Source of the DNA: Cutaneotrichosporon cavernicola
Lineage: Eukaryota; Basidiomycota; Tremellomycetes; Trichosporonales; Trichosporonaceae
DNA length: 64,000 nucleotides
NCBI RefSeq assembly: GCF_030864355.1
Contig: NC_083393.1
Coordinates: forward strand, 1,550,001 to 1,614,000
Reading direction: 5' to 3'
Both the position numbers and the translations under genes were made by a program. Within the stretch, counting starts at the first letter, position 1; each line of letters opens with the position of its first letter. Shown here in pieces: positions 47,584 to 59,503 of the stretch. The notes under the pieces were generated by a model. The model saw nothing but the letters and a program-made list of their open reading frames with translations, did not search any database and was not told where the DNA came from.

Positions 47584-47859
47584 ATGGGCCTTGCAATAAG
47601 TAAGCGTCGTCGTCGGCACCGCGTGACGCGCATAGTCTCGCCTGGCGTGGATCCAGACGCACTGCGCGCGCGCCTCGCCCCATTAGAGAGGAACACGCCA
47701 TCCCCAACGGCCGGATACCCGGGCCTCGACGCGTATCCCAACATCCTTGCCAGCATCTCCGAACACGCGGACGCGCGAACACTCGTCGCCATGGGCCAGG
47801 TGTCGCATGCGGCGCGCGACGCGGCGCTCACTGCTGGCGCGACGAGGGTTCCGAACTGA
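47584..47859 (+). CDS. Short F-box-like hypothetical protein, probably truncated
   Basis: 91 codons, starting MGLAISKRRRRHR. Residues 50-85 read AYPNILASISEHADARTLVAMG, close in form to the F-box-like N-terminal helix of many large hypothetical proteins of this group (Y-P-x-I-hydrophobic, then A...L...R). Those proteins usually continue for 300 or more residues; here the frame stops after about 40 more nucleotides. Downstream 47960-48100 has a plausible but unjoined open frame. Likely a truncated or decayed member of that family. Confidence 0.35.
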   Translation: MGLAISKRRRRHRVTRIVSPGVDPDALRARLAPLERNTPSPTAGYPGLDAYPNILASISEHADARTLVAMGQVSHAARDAALTAGATRVPN

Positions 47860-48180
47860 TGGGGAGCAGGGACCCGCGACATTCCAGTGCAACATAAGCC
47901 CTCCAGCTATACTCTTACGGCGCCAATCCGTGTCGACGCGCTTCGGCTGAGGTCGCTGCAAGGCGGGCCGGACAAGGTGGACCAGGCTCCCCGGTCCATA
48001 GCCACGCGCGTCAACTCGGCATTCCTTCGTTCCACAGGACGCGACGCCTTCGCTGTCTACTCCAACTACGATCTCGTCTCGAGTGTCTGCGACACATGAA
48101 AACGATAGTACAGACCTAGATGACGATGTGGTGAGGGCAGATGGTCACCCCAGCTGCCCCACTCCGGTTTTGGAGTTGGA

Positions 48181-48240
48181 GCAACCAAATTCGGGCTGGA
48201 GCAACCAAATTCGGGCTGGAGCAACCAGATTCGGGCTGGA
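48181..48240 (+). repeat. Three tandem copies of a 20-bp unit
   Basis: A 20-bp unit (starts GCAACCAAAT, ends CGGGCTGGA) is repeated three times without spacers, with one substitution in the third copy. A minisatellite; the lack of spacers and of protospacer-like variation rules out CRISPR. Confidence 0.95.
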
Positions 48241-48458
48241 GGTCCGGAGCGGAGTGCGGCACGCGCGTTTTCTGACGTCTCATTGCACGAGCCGCCGCGC
48301 CTTGCAGTACATGTACCTAGCCCGCAACTACCGTTCTATGCATTCAATCACCTCTCACCTGCCCGGGACGGGTAAGACGACAAGCGCAGCCCCAGACCTC
48401 CAGCCCGAATGTCACGGCAACTGCCACGCACCAGCTCCAACAGTTTACGTAACGATTC

Positions 48459-48549
48459 GGCCGCTTAGCTCAGCTGGTTAGAGCATTGTACTAATATCCA
48501 GTGGATATCAGTAATGCAAAGGTCGGCAGTTCGATCCTGTCAGTGGTCA
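48459..48549 (+). tRNA. tRNA-Ile (AAT) with intron
   Basis: Acceptor GGCCGCT pairs with AGTGGTC, D-arm AGCTCAGCTGGTTAGAGC, anticodon stem TTGTA/TGCAA, loop CTAATA + about 17-nt intron + A, T-arm GGCAG-TTCGATC-CTGTC. Anticodon AAT, discriminator A. Confidence 0.9.
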
Positions 48550-48852
48550 GTTATCTTTTTCTGCTACTCAGCAGCCCATCCCATTTATAAAATACAACTG
48601 TCTGTGACGACACGGAGGGCGACTTGCCTATTGCACTCAGTGAAAGGATGAGGTGTTCAAGGTTGCAATTGGCTCCCCGCAAGTAGGCTAAACCTTAATT
48701 GACACTCTAGCTGAATCTAAACATGGCGGATCAACAGATTGGCACGCGTCACCTGATGACATCAGCCCATCCATCCGCCAGGATGCCTGTACTCATCCCA
48801 TGTAGCCCACATCCGCAACTATGTATTCTACATCCCTTCTCACCTCAACACA

Positions 48853-50799
48853 ATGGAGTACGCGCAAAGGCTCCTTGGCCTGCTCGACGCTTGGCCCGTC
48901 CGGGTCGTGCTTGGTCTGACGCTGTTCTACGTGTGTCTCCGCATCGCGCTCCTTCCGCCCCATAGGCCGAAGCAGACTCGCGAGGTCGCAAACCTCCCGG
49001 GCCCTCCGTCGCCGCCGTACGTGGGCTGGCTGATCGGGAACATGGGCGACATTGCCGAGTTCCGCGACACAGTCATGCACCCCGACTGGATCAAGATGGG
49101 GTGGACGGGCCGCTGCCAGCACATCTTCGGCCAGGAGACGATCTGGACGTACGACCCGGTCGCCATGGGCAGCATTCTGCAGCAAGCGGACGTGTGGCAA
49201 CGCGCGGATAACACGGAGCGTCTCCTTGGGCGCATCACGGGCTCGGGACTGTTGACTGCCAAGGGAGCGGATCATCGGCGCCAGCGGCGGATTGTGAATC
49301 CCGCGTTCTCGACGAATGCCATCAAGGCCATGATCCCTACCATGTTCGACAAGGCTGACCTCTGTGCCAACATCCTCGGGCAATGTGTCGACGACGATTC
49401 GCTCGAGCACTTTGCAGCGAGATACCCTCCCAAACCAGAAGACAGGGTTGCGGGCGCGCGCAAAGTGGACCTGCTCGCCCTCATGTCCAAACTCACTCAA
49501 GACGTTATTGGCGCGGCCGGCTTCAACACCGACCTTGAGAGCCTGCGGCCCAAAGAGAATGCCCTCGATAGCAGTATTCAGTTCATGCTGAACACGCTGT
49601 TCGACGACACAATCATCCTCATGGCCCAGAACTTGTTCTGGTCGCTGGACAAGATTGTGCGTCGGTTCGAGACTCGCTGACCCCAGCCTTTGCGCAACCG
49701 TCGCGCGATGAAGGCGTGCCGAGGTGTCATGGAGAAATTGTCTGCAGTAAGCTTGGATTTGGAAATCAACTGACGTCAGCGCCTCATGCGTGACCGCGCG
49801 GCCCAGCTCGCAACGGAACCAGAGGAAGCAGACGAGGACAAGGTGCCCGATATGCTCGACCTGCTCGTTAAAGCCAACATGGCTGAGCGTGAGGACCAGC
49901 GCCTCTCGGACGAGGAGGTCCGCTCGCAGCTCCTTACTCTGGTACGTGACTGCGTTCTGTATATCTTTATCGTGGCTGACGTCAGCTGTTTGCAGGGAGC
50001 ACGACCACAGCAGGCACAATCTGCAGCTTGCTGCGTTTCATGGCAAAGCACCCGGACATCCAAGCGCGGTTGCGTGAGGAAATCGAATCGACAGAGGAGC
50101 GACCCAACTTGTAAGCTTAGTACAAGCTAAACTAACAGCAGCGAAACCCTCAACGCCCTACCGCTGCTCGACGCAGTCGTACGCGAGACGCTCCGGCTTG
50201 AGCCTCCCGCGTCCTGCACTGTCCGCACCAACGTGCAGGATACCGTTATCCCTCTCAGTGTGCCCGTGCGTGGCCGCGACGGCACCATGATCGAGAAGGC
50301 GTTGCCAGTCGGCAAGGGCTCGTATGTCTTCCTCTGTGAGTTTTTTTGGTGGATAGAGCTGATCAGCTATCTCAAGCCTCCAACAGCATCCCGACGTGTG
50401 GGGACCCGACGCGGCAGAATTCAATCCAGACCGATACAAGGACCCCACTATCCCCAAGATGAACATTCCAGGCATGTGGGGCGGTCTTGCAGCCTTCATC
50501 TCTGGTCCGCACCATTGCATGTGAGTATTTTGGATTGCCAAGCTGTGTCAACTGACAGACAGTGGATTCCGCCTCGCCCTCGCCGAGATCAAGGTTGCCA
50601 CAGTTACGCTTTTGCGCCACTTTTCGTTCGACGAGCTGCCCAGCAAGCCGGACATCTTTATCGTCATGAAGTGAGTCTCGCGAGATGACTGAATTCACAA
50701 CAACCAACTGACGGCAGCGTCGCCAGTAGGCCTGAGGTCAAGGGCGAGAGTGGTGGACAGATGCCTCTCCTTGTCCGTCGCGTCGAGGCCACTGCGTAG
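48853..50799 (+). CDS. Cytochrome P450 monooxygenase
   Basis: Membrane-anchored haem monooxygenase of the ER. Exons 48853..49656, 49687..49746, 49780..49941, 49986..50110, 50142..50335, 50367..50520, 50563..50670 and 50718..50799 give 562 residues. An N-terminal anchor (about 15-35) is followed by the Pro-rich hinge LPGPPSPP. The I-helix reads LFAGSTTTAGT (343-353), the K-helix ExxR is E399-T-L-R402, the PERF-like motif is FNPDRY, and the haem-binding loop is FISGPHHCIG with the thiolate Cys499. In the I-helix the usual acidic residue before the conserved Thr is Thr348, so proton delivery may differ. Introns are 30-47 nt. CYP family cannot be fixed by eye; the AEIK after the Cys and PHHC loop are CYP4/CYP5-like. 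Confidence 0.92.
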
Positions 50800-52489
50800 G
50801 GACTGTTCTCAACCACCTCCATGAGGCAGATAGCCGATGTCGCTGTTGAACTACTGTAGCTGTACTGAAGATGCAACTATATCACGTACGAGCGTTAGTA
50901 CTCCAAGGCACTTCACGTGGGGAGTCGAGTGTTAGTACCGAGATCCGAGTGATATTTCGAGGTCATAAAAAACCACCATGCATGTGCACACCTAGGACGC
51001 GTACTGTAAAACTGCACTACGGCTCTCCCTAAGCATGACATAACAGCCGATCGTCACATAACGCTTTCGTAAAACACAAGCCTCAAACACGTCGGGAGGA
51101 CTAGGGCGGTTTGAAACACGGACGCGGGCTCGGGACACTTCCAGCCAGCCACAACCGGAGCGACATTGCCGACCGTTTTCGATCCGACTATTACAGTCTC
51201 ACTTCGGCGCGGGCGGGCCTGCCGCTCCCGGTGCGGAGTGGGGTTGGTAACGGATGGATGTCTGACCCGGGGAACTGACAAGTGGGAAACCTACATGGAG
51301 GCGTCTGGATGAGAGCGGTGGTAAACCCGAAACCGAGGCTTCAGGATGTAGCAGGGCCAAGGCGGTACGAGAGGGGCGACGTGAACCCGTTTGTGATCGG
51401 CGCAATGGCTGACATTATCATTCCGCCGTTACCGCCGGCAGTGAAGTCCGGCTGCAGCGTATCACCCGTGTATTCCGGATTAAGCGAGCAGATACACATG
51501 CTCAGAGTGTCCTCGATGCTGCTGCTACGTCCAGAAATGGCTCGAGCGCTGCACGACGTTCCTCCGCTCAGCGGCAGAGGAGGCCAGGGATGTTGTCGCA
51601 CCTATCGTCCGCATTGAGGTGCGGGAGGGCACCGGGAGTCAATTGGGTTGATGCGGGAGCTAAGCATACGAGACGTGCCTTGTCCAAGAGGGTACGGCAG
51701 TCGGACGCGATTGTGAGTGGACACAGACTGGGAGAAGACTGGGAAGTGACTGGGAGGTAGAGCGGTTCAGCATTTCAGGATGGGGTCTTCATTACGAGAG
51801 GCGGCAGTCCCTGTCCAACTGTATTAACAAATGAGGTGATTCTTCCTCTGTCAACGACCCCAACTCAGTGTGCAAACGCGGCAGAGAAGAGCGTCACGCT
51901 CGCCAGCTGAGCCTGTATGAACCGGGCTTTATGAGGACCGAGTTAAACCAGCAGACGCGAGCGGGTTGGCGTGGTTGCTCCGTCTATTTTTGAGTCCCGT
52001 AGGAATGAGGGACCTGTTTGAAAAAAAAAAAAAAAGTACCGTACACGCCGTCTCCTCGATACTCTTGCCATGTACGACTAGCTCACGTCAGTAATCTCGT
52101 CAGCAGCGTCGTACATGATTCCCATCTATGTCTCTATCGGGTGCATTCTGCTGGCAACGACACTGTGGCTGCCGAGTTACGACTCTAGGCTATGGCTACA
52201 ACGGTGTCTGTACAGAATCGCCAGCAGTGCTAGAGGCGTGCGGATTATATAGACTAAAGAGGAGGGGGGAAGGTGGGATGAACGTCCAATAAGGTCCGTG
52301 TGAATTGTTGAGAGATTGGCGTCCGAATGTTAAGTCTATGCCGAAACGATGATGTGTAAAGAAATGATGGCGACAGGCCAAGATGAGGCGCACGATCTTG
52401 ATCTAGAGTTCTCGAAGACGTACGCGTCTGAAGGGATGATGCTACCCGAAGAGAAGGCGAATCGCGGGACCGGACTCTAGCGGTGCAGC
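50800..52489. other. 1.7-kb convergent intergenic region
   Basis: No gene or tRNA was recognised. It contains a 15-nt A run at about 52021-52035. The open frames on both strands show no domain. Confidence 0.5.
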
Positions 52490-53317
52490 TTAGAGCTGAG
52501 CCGAGAGGCGGGGGATACATGTCGAGGTCGAGTTCGACTGGAAGCCGGGGAGGCACTTCGAGACGACGCACTCGCCAGCAACGCAAGCAACATCGGCAGC
52601 GCCAGCGATGGTGGTGCAGTCACGGCCAGTGCCCTCGGAAGCGCAGCCGCCGCAGGACTCGAGGTGGGTCTGGGTGTCGAGGCACTCGTACTCGCTGGAG
52701 CCGTCGAAGAGGGGGCAAGCAGTCTCGGTGCCGCAGAGAGCGTCACGCTTCCAGGGCCACCAGCCGTGGCCGGGCTTGCCAGGCTTGTCACCACCAGACT
52801 TGGAGGGAACGACACACTTGCAGTTCTCGTCGAGCTTGCCGCCCTTCTTGCAGCATGCCCACTGGTCCCAGCAGTTACAGGTCTTGCGGCACGAGCAGTC
52901 GGAGTTGACAGCCATACCCTTACCGGCACACTTGCAGATGGCGTGGAGATCGGTGCACTTGTTGACGACGGTGGGGGGCTTCTGACACTGGCAACGCTTG
53001 TCACAGGTGTATCCCTTGGACCAGCAGTTGAGAATGGCGTTGTTGTCGCCGCAGTCGGTCTCCTGCTCCCACCAGTTTCCGGGCTTCCACGAGCCACCGG
53101 TGCACTGGCAGGTCTTGGAGTCGAGGGCCATACCCTTCTTGGAGCACTCGACCGACTTGGCTCCGAGGCACTTGGTGTTGCCCCAGAGGAAGCCGAAGAA
53201 GCGTGGGTCGATGTTCTGGCCACGCGACTCGAGCTCAGAGACGGGCTGGATGTCGGGGCGGGCAGCCACCGAGGTGACCGCGGCGAGAGCCGCGGCGGCA
53301 AGGGCGAAGAACTTCAT
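52490..53317 (-). CDS. Secreted cysteine-rich protein with a C-terminal CPL1 domain
   Basis: Single exon, 275 residues, with a signal peptide (about 1-19, MKFFALAAAALAAVTSVAA). Residues 45-165 hold a run of Cys-x-Cys and Cys-Cys motifs (CQCTGG, CQCQKPP, CKCAGKG, CSCRKTCNCW), a metal- or disulfide-rich low-complexity region. Residues 195-270 show the CPL1-type pattern ACPLFDGSSEYECLDTQTHL...SCGGC-x-GTGRDCT-x-IAGAADVACVAGECVVSKC, a domain widespread in Tremellomycetes and linked in Cryptococcus to secreted effectors. About 35 cysteines imply extensive disulfides. No intron. Isolated between two long intergenic stretches. Confidence 0.88.
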   Translation of the reverse strand: MKFFALAAAALAAVTSVAARPDIQPVSELESRGQNIDPRFFGFLWGNTKCLGAKSVECSKKGMALDSKTCQCTGGSWKPGNWWEQETDCGDNNAILNCWSKGYTCDKRCQCQKPPTVVNKCTDLHAICKCAGKGMAVNSDCSCRKTCNCWDQWACCKKGGKLDENCKCVVPSKSGGDKPGKPGHGWWPWKRDALCGTETACPLFDGSSEYECLDTQTHLESCGGCASEGTGRDCTTIAGAADVACVAGECVVSKCLPGFQSNSTSTCIPRLSAQL

Positions 53318-55982
53318 GGTTGATAAGAGAATGGATGGGGAGAACGAGAGACGAGAGGGTTCGAGAGGCTAGGATGAGAGGGGACTGGGAGGGTAGGTGC
53401 CAGTCGCGTCCTTTGTTGTGGAGGGCTTGAGGATACTGTCGAGGTGGAACGAGGACAAAAGATATCTTCTGTGCTTGGACTGACATGATCTTATATCTGC
53501 TCGACCAGTATCCGGGGTCCATAATCGAGACCCCAGTGTGAATCGCTCAGACGTCTCCAGCAGGGAGTATCTGAAGCACTTGCACCTCAATGCCGCGCGC
53601 GGGTATCCATGTCCCCAACCTTGACAACAACGGGTGCGGGATTCTAGTACTGTATCTCGTGGGTCCCAGCCCTGCGGGACCTGCCCGCCCTCATTCTGGT
53701 CCTGGAATATTGCCAGGAACATGCCGTATTGACCGAGTTTGAGATGTGTCAATCCACTGTTAATGGAAGCCACTAAACCCTGGAATATCGCCGGATGCCG
53801 TTATCTCTCCGACTCCTGTCCGAAACTGGACAACTCTGCCATGTGCCTAGCCGGACCGCCTTGGAGCCAAGACTCAACACAACACTGGCCTGCAGACGGC
53901 AGGTAGGAGGACGGGAGCGCTTGGTGTCGCAGACGAAAAACTAACAGCGCCCGCTAACGGTTGTTTCATCTTGGCCGGGGGGGGGTTTGGTTTTCCGCGA
54001 GGGGCTCGCGTACCATCTGGCCCATCAGAAGAGATGTTCCAAAAGGGGGAGCATTCCACTTCTCCAAAAGATTCCCCTCATCCCGACATGAACCCGTCAT
54101 GATGGACGGTTCCAGTTATACAAGGGGTAAGACATCATGGCGGGAGCGGTCTAATCCGCAACGCTAATTTCAGGTGGTTATTAGCCTTGACCAAGACTTG
54201 TAGGCGGAGGTGCGATAAATCTAGGTGTAAGTGAGACGCGCTCCAGGGCCAAAGTTCGGAACGGACTGTTCAGGATTACTGGTAATGTAAATGAATTGTA
54301 TCTACCTTAATCAAATTCCTTGGCGTAATCCCAAACAATTCAGCTCTAGGGAAACGCTAAGCATCCGGCCTCACATTGTGGCCAGGAGCGCGCTCTCAGG
54401 ACACCTTGTCGTAACCAAAGCTATGGTGAAAACTAGTTCCCATCCAACCGCCGTGCCTCACCCAAGCCGCGTCCTGTCAAGTTTACAGACCACCATGCAC
54501 CTCGTACGAGTGCAATGTTGTGGCCCGGTTTCTCTGACATACTGACACCTCGATGATATGCATGCGCTTACACGATACCGGCCTTCCTCCCAACCCGCCT
54601 CCAGAGGGCACCCATTCCTGCATCAATGGCTGGATAGCCTGATGTCAGGTGCGGTTCTGTCCCAGACGCGTCGACGCGAACTCGCAGTCCACACCTGTCC
54701 CCCTGCACTCCCGTTGGAACCCCTTCTGCTGATACAGTACTGCAACAAGGCCACGGCTCGACAATGTAGTACTGCACAGGCGACCAAGTCCAACCACCCA
54801 ACCTGAGATTGTAGGGGGTGGGCGCTCCCTTATGACCGCGCTGTACGAATGCTGTCATCAACCTCGCAGGAGCTTGACCGAGTTGCCACCCCGAAACATG
54901 GTGTTCGGGAAGGAAGGGGAGGATAGATTAGCCCGGTGATGAGCATCGGGGGGCGTCAGCCCCTGGACATAGTGTGGCGTCCCGATAGGGACACCGGCAC
55001 TCCCGCTCTCATACACCCCTCCCAGCGCAGCCACACCTTCTGAAACGCGTCAAGTGCGTGGACGCGAGGCATGCTATGGGATTGTTTGTGTTTGGATTCT
55101 GGAGTGTTTGGTGTTTGCATGTCCTGTATGCAAGCCTGATCTTACTCTGTTCCTTCCGCGATCCCCACTGAAGTACCGGACGCGAGATTGCGCGAACCGC
55201 GTCGGATGCGAAAACCGGAATCAGCGTGCACAACCATATCCTTCCCACGTTCGCGGCCGGGACGGAAGCCGCTGTGGGGCTGGTGGGAAAATCACTGTCC
55301 CCACGCGCGGTGCCGTTAGTCATGTTCGCCAAACCAGTGCGTGTTTTGCTACTGGCCCTCTAACAGCTCAGTCCATCTGCCCCACTGCAGGCACCCGCTC
55401 CACCCGGCATGGACTGTCTTGGCTCCCGCCTTAGTTTAGACTACCTCTCTCGGCTCCGTATTAAGAGTCAAAGCACCTTATACCCGAGTACCTGTCCCGA
55501 GCTGCTTTGAACAGTGGCGGCCGGCGGAAGCTTCCCGCTCCACAAACTATTGAGCTTCCATGTCTACGCTCGTCTCCAAGGTGCCGGTACACCGCGCGCT
55601 GCTTTATGGCAAATTCATTCCGGTTCATCATAAACTACATGCAGGCATCTTGGTTGTGCCGTAGATTGAACTCATCCTCCAAACTGCAGCGTCGGGATCC
55701 AACCCACAGCGCCGGATGTTGCGGAACGCATGAGGACGGCGGGGAACCAAGACCACCACGTTTGAACAAGCTTAACCATGCAGTAGGTCCCAGAACCAGA
55801 ACGAAAACGAGCGTTGTTGTTGCGGTTGTCCCACAAGGCACACATTACCCGTGGCACGTGACGTTCGCGCACGCCGAGCCACCTTGCAGCCCCAACGCCA
55901 AGGCTGGTCGCCGCGGGAAGGTGACGTGCGCAGTGGATGCTCATGTCGGTAAACTGTAGCACGTTCGCTCTTGAAGATGGCT
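53318..55982. other. 2.7-kb gene-poor stretch
   Basis: Contains the 5' flank of the CPL1-domain gene. Several medium open frames occur on both strands, but none shows a family motif, a consistent intron pattern or a start in good context. A nine-base G run lies near 53980. Confidence 0.5.
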
Positions 55983-57651
55983 TTACGACTGTCCTTGCTT
56001 CTTCCCGCAAGAAGATGCACCAGGCGTTTTCGATTCTGGCGCTGTTTCAGCGTCTGTGGTCGAAACAGCCTCGACGTGGTCACCCTGCATATCCTTGCCT
56101 CCTCTACGCTGGAGGAAGCCGACAGCCAGTGGGCCGATCGATAGTAACCCGGCGAGGAACATTGTGCACCCCACCCAGATGCCGGCGTACTTGAACGTGT
56201 TATCTCCGATCTCGATGAGCCCTGGGATTGTCAGCATTGTTCTCGCATTGTGGCGGTTACTCACGGCCAGTAACGACGGGCCCAATGAGCATCGGCAGTG
56301 CGATGCCGTTCCACATCATGCCAATACGACTCCCGATCTCCTCCATCGGGCTGATGGCTGCTGTCGCCGCCGCAGCAAGCGTGAACCATCCGCCTGAGAA
56401 CGCGCCGTAGAGCACCAAGCCGATGATTGTCGGTGCTGTGCCAACAGGTCCCACCCAGAAAGCGAAGAGCGTGACGGATGTCGCGAACGGGATGGCACCG
56501 AAGACAAGCCACACACCGTAGCGGTCAGCCAGTCGCCCAGCGGCGATCCGCCCGACGAACGAGCCGGCCTGCAGGATTGCGACGGCGTAAGCCACAATTT
56601 CCGGGGAGGTCTTGTTGCCCTGCGCTAGGATACCGGCATTGAAGTACGGCGACATGATGCTGATATTAGCAAGCGTCGCTGTCAACACGGCTCCAGCCTA
56701 CTCACTTCATGGCGTAGCAAGCTGTGCCGAGACAGAGGAAGACGTAGCGGCTCTCGCGCCACGGCTTCTTCAGCGCCGAAAGGGGTGGCGGCGCGCGAGG
56801 CGGCAGGCGCGCCTTCATCCAGAAACACGCAGGGAGCATGAGTACGAGGTTGAAGCCCATGATGATGAGAATCGTGTCTCGGAACGCTGGAATGAGTCGT
56901 GTTACACCAGGAAAGCGATGGGGAGGACTCACAAAGCTTTTCCAGCATCTCTTTAAGCATAATGGGGTACATGACGCCGCCCAAACCCGAGCCAGCGACA
57001 ATGAAGCCGACAGCCTCGGCGCGGCGCTTGAGGAACCAGTGACCGGCAACGGCGGTAGCTGGCGAGTAAACGATGCCGCCAGCCAGACCGAACGCCGCGT
57101 TGGACAGGAAAATCTGGTAAAACTCCTTTGAGAATGCGAGGCCGATGAGCGCGATGGTTGCGAGCACTGTGCCAGAGATGATGAGAGTACGGGCCCCATG
57201 GACGTCAAAGTAGCGGCCCATGAACACGCTGACGCCGAAGACCATCAACGTCTGTACGGTGCCACCCCACAACACCGTCGATCGACTGTACCCCTCCAGC
57301 TGGTGGGTGATGTAATAGGGCACGAGCTGGCCATACGACGTGACTGGAGTCAGACCATCTCGGGAACGACGTACTGAAGCCGAAGATGCAGAAGAGGTGG
57401 AGGAAGCAACCGAGGACGACGAGCCACGCATCGCGCCCACCATCGGGCGGTGGCCCAATGTCCAGCATTCCTGGGGCAACATTCGGAGGAAGAGCCGACG
57501 CCGGAACAGCGGGCTCTGGCGTCGGGAAGCGCGTTACACCATCCTTGTCGACGTAAGGCTGTTCGTCCGCCGAGTAGTAGTCGTCGACGCGCGTGGGTGT
57601 CGATGCAATTGGCGAGGGAGGCGCAGAGGGCATCGTTGTTGAGGAAGCCAT
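55983..57651 (-). CDS. Monocarboxylate-type MFS transporter
   Basis: Exons in gene order 57651..57375, 57343..56933, 56886..56706, 56659..56265 and 56221..55983 give 500 residues. After a Pro/Ser-rich N-terminus the family entry PPDGGRDAWLVVLGCFLHLFC opens 12 membrane segments. Other fungal monocarboxylate-permease marks: FGFITSYGQLVPYYITHQLEGYS, GGIVYSPATAVAGHWFLKRR, RIAAGRLADRYG and GPPDG-type DG pair before TM1. The protein probably moves lactate, pyruvate or a related monocarboxylate across the plasma membrane (inference from the family). Introns are 31-46 nt. Start at the ATG followed by ASSTTM; only a TTG lies upstream. Confidence 0.9.
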
Positions 57652-58424
57652 GTTAGCTACCGGCGCCCAGTTGTTGGAGAGGTCCAAGTCTAGTCGTAAG
57701 ATGGCTATATCGTCATGTCCAGCACCGTCAGATATGTGTTGGAGCTGGTCGTGAAATGGTGCGAGTGCGAGTTAGAATGTTGAGACAAGAGAGAGAGTGT
57801 GAATCAGCTCGTGTTGTGGAGATGGCGTTTCCGGGTACTACCCTGTCTTTCTTGGCCTTGCTTAGGCGGCTAAAGCCGACCAGCTTCCGGTCACCCAATC
57901 CTCTCATTCCATGTCCTTGGAATCACCGCTTTAACTGCGTGCGCAGATTCTGACTTGATCAGCCGTCTAGTACCCCAAGTCGCTCAAGTTGACTCGTAAT
58001 CTGCAATGAACAGGTCTGTGCTGAGAGGAACAGAGCACAAGATTGAAAAGAAATCTGTTGATCGCCGAGCATGATAGTACCCGAGAGCCGAACGCGCAAG
58101 TTCCGTCTCCACCCGGAATATCCGCGTTATTGACCCGGATTCCGAGTTGGCGGGCAACGACTGTTGGCGGGCAACGGCTGTTGCCCATCTAGGTATGGCC
58201 CACATTTTGCTCTTTATCAGCCGTACGGCCGCGGACCAAGGTGGGGAAAGACACTAGGTGGAGATAGATGATGGAACATGTAGTGTCAGCTGTTGAGATC
58301 ATTGGAAGCGAACGTGCTGTACACTATCACTAGTTTGCCGAGGTCGAGCAAGCCGAGTAGTGACCTCATCGGGAGCAAGCATCATCACGTTGTATGCACT
58401 TCTGATCACTTGTACGATGACATA
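57652..58424. other. Intergenic region with a short imperfect direct repeat
   Basis: Near 58147-58180 the 10-mer GGCGGGCAAC occurs twice, 17 bp apart, in an inexact direct repeat. Nothing else recognised. Confidence 0.5.
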
Positions 58425-59503
58425 CTACCCTTCGTCGTACTTGAAGTTGGTCGTGACCTTGCCCAGCAAGTATTCCCCGTACTCGATAACACCTTGGTCG
58501 CGGATCTCGCTCTCGCGCCCTTCCTCCCGTGCGCGCCGCACCGCTGCAGGCAAGAGCTTGCAGGGCGCATGGAACGCAGGCTCAAAGAAGAACGGGTGTG
58601 AGACGCGGAACGTCTGGCCGTTGTGGATGACGCGGTGCAGTGTGGCCGGCCACAAGCCGCCAGTCCACCGCTCCCACATCGCCCCGACATTCACGACCAT
58701 ACACCCAGGAATCATGTCGGCGTTGATCCACCCTCCCGCCCGCGAGAGTACCTGTAGCGAACCGGGACACGCATCGGCGTGCAGGAAACTGCGTTAGCGA
58801 TGCTGTGGTCCGCTCACGTGAGACATCCGTAGTCTTTGTGCTCGCCGCACGATTTGCCATCCGCGCCTGGCGGTAGAGGAGGATATCCTGTGGTCAGCTC
58901 CGATCAGGTGATTGTGGCTTATGACGCACCAATTACGCGCATGCTCCAGAACGAGTCTTGGCATAGCGCCCACAGCTCATCCCACTCGGCGGTCGTAAGG
59001 CCGAGTCCGTCTGCCATTCCTCGCATCGTTGATTGTCCCAGGACGTGCATCTTTTCAATCCACGCCTTGAGCGCGGCGCTCATCCCCTCCGGGTTGGCAG
59101 GCCACTGGTTCTCGCCCGCGAGCGGGCTGATGGTACCGGGGGGAAATGGAGACGGGGCAAAGAAATCGAGGCCCTCGTGATGGTCAGCCTTGCCAGCTGT
59201 AACGTTCTGGCGCATGCGCTGGTATCCGCGCACGCCGAAGCCCGTGTTCGCCTGCGTGTGGATTGCATCCTTCTCAGCCTGGGGTAAAGCGAAGAACTCG
59301 CGGCCGTAGTCGAGCAACTGGGCACGCTCGGCGTCGCCGATGAACGGGAAGACGCGGAGGTAGAAGAAGCCAAAGTCGCGACAGGCGGCGTGGAGCGCAG
59401 CGGCTGTTTCGGCGCGCTCGGCGTAGGACGCGGAAGAGCCAGGAAGATAGGGACCTATGTCAATGATGGGAAGTGTCGAGGCAGAGAGCGTGTCGGCTGT
59501 CAT
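58425..59503 (-). CDS. 2-oxoglutarate/Fe(II) oxygenase, isopenicillin-N-synthase-like family
   Basis: Non-haem iron oxygenase of the double-stranded beta-helix family. Exons in gene order 59503..58930, 58887..58818 and 58788..58425 give 335 residues. The N-terminal domain LPIIDIGPYL and the DFGFFYL motif are typical of DIOX proteins. The iron triad is H208-x-D210 (GEHKDYGCLT) and His266 (ATLHRVIH), and the 2-oxoglutarate pair is Arg276-x-Ser278 (RVSHPFFFEP). The central exon is only 70 nt and contains the HxD motif. Introns are 42 and 29 nt. The substrate cannot be inferred; fungal members act in secondary metabolism and in thymine, gibberellin or catabolic pathways. Start at the first ATG; only a TTG lies upstream. 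Confidence 0.92.

Noticed and set aside
48181..48240. Direct repeats that could be a CRISPR array
   Set aside because: Units are contiguous without spacers and the genome is fungal; it is a minisatellite.
52021..52035. A15 run as the tail of a retroposon
   Set aside because: No target-site duplication or coding remnant was visible beside it.
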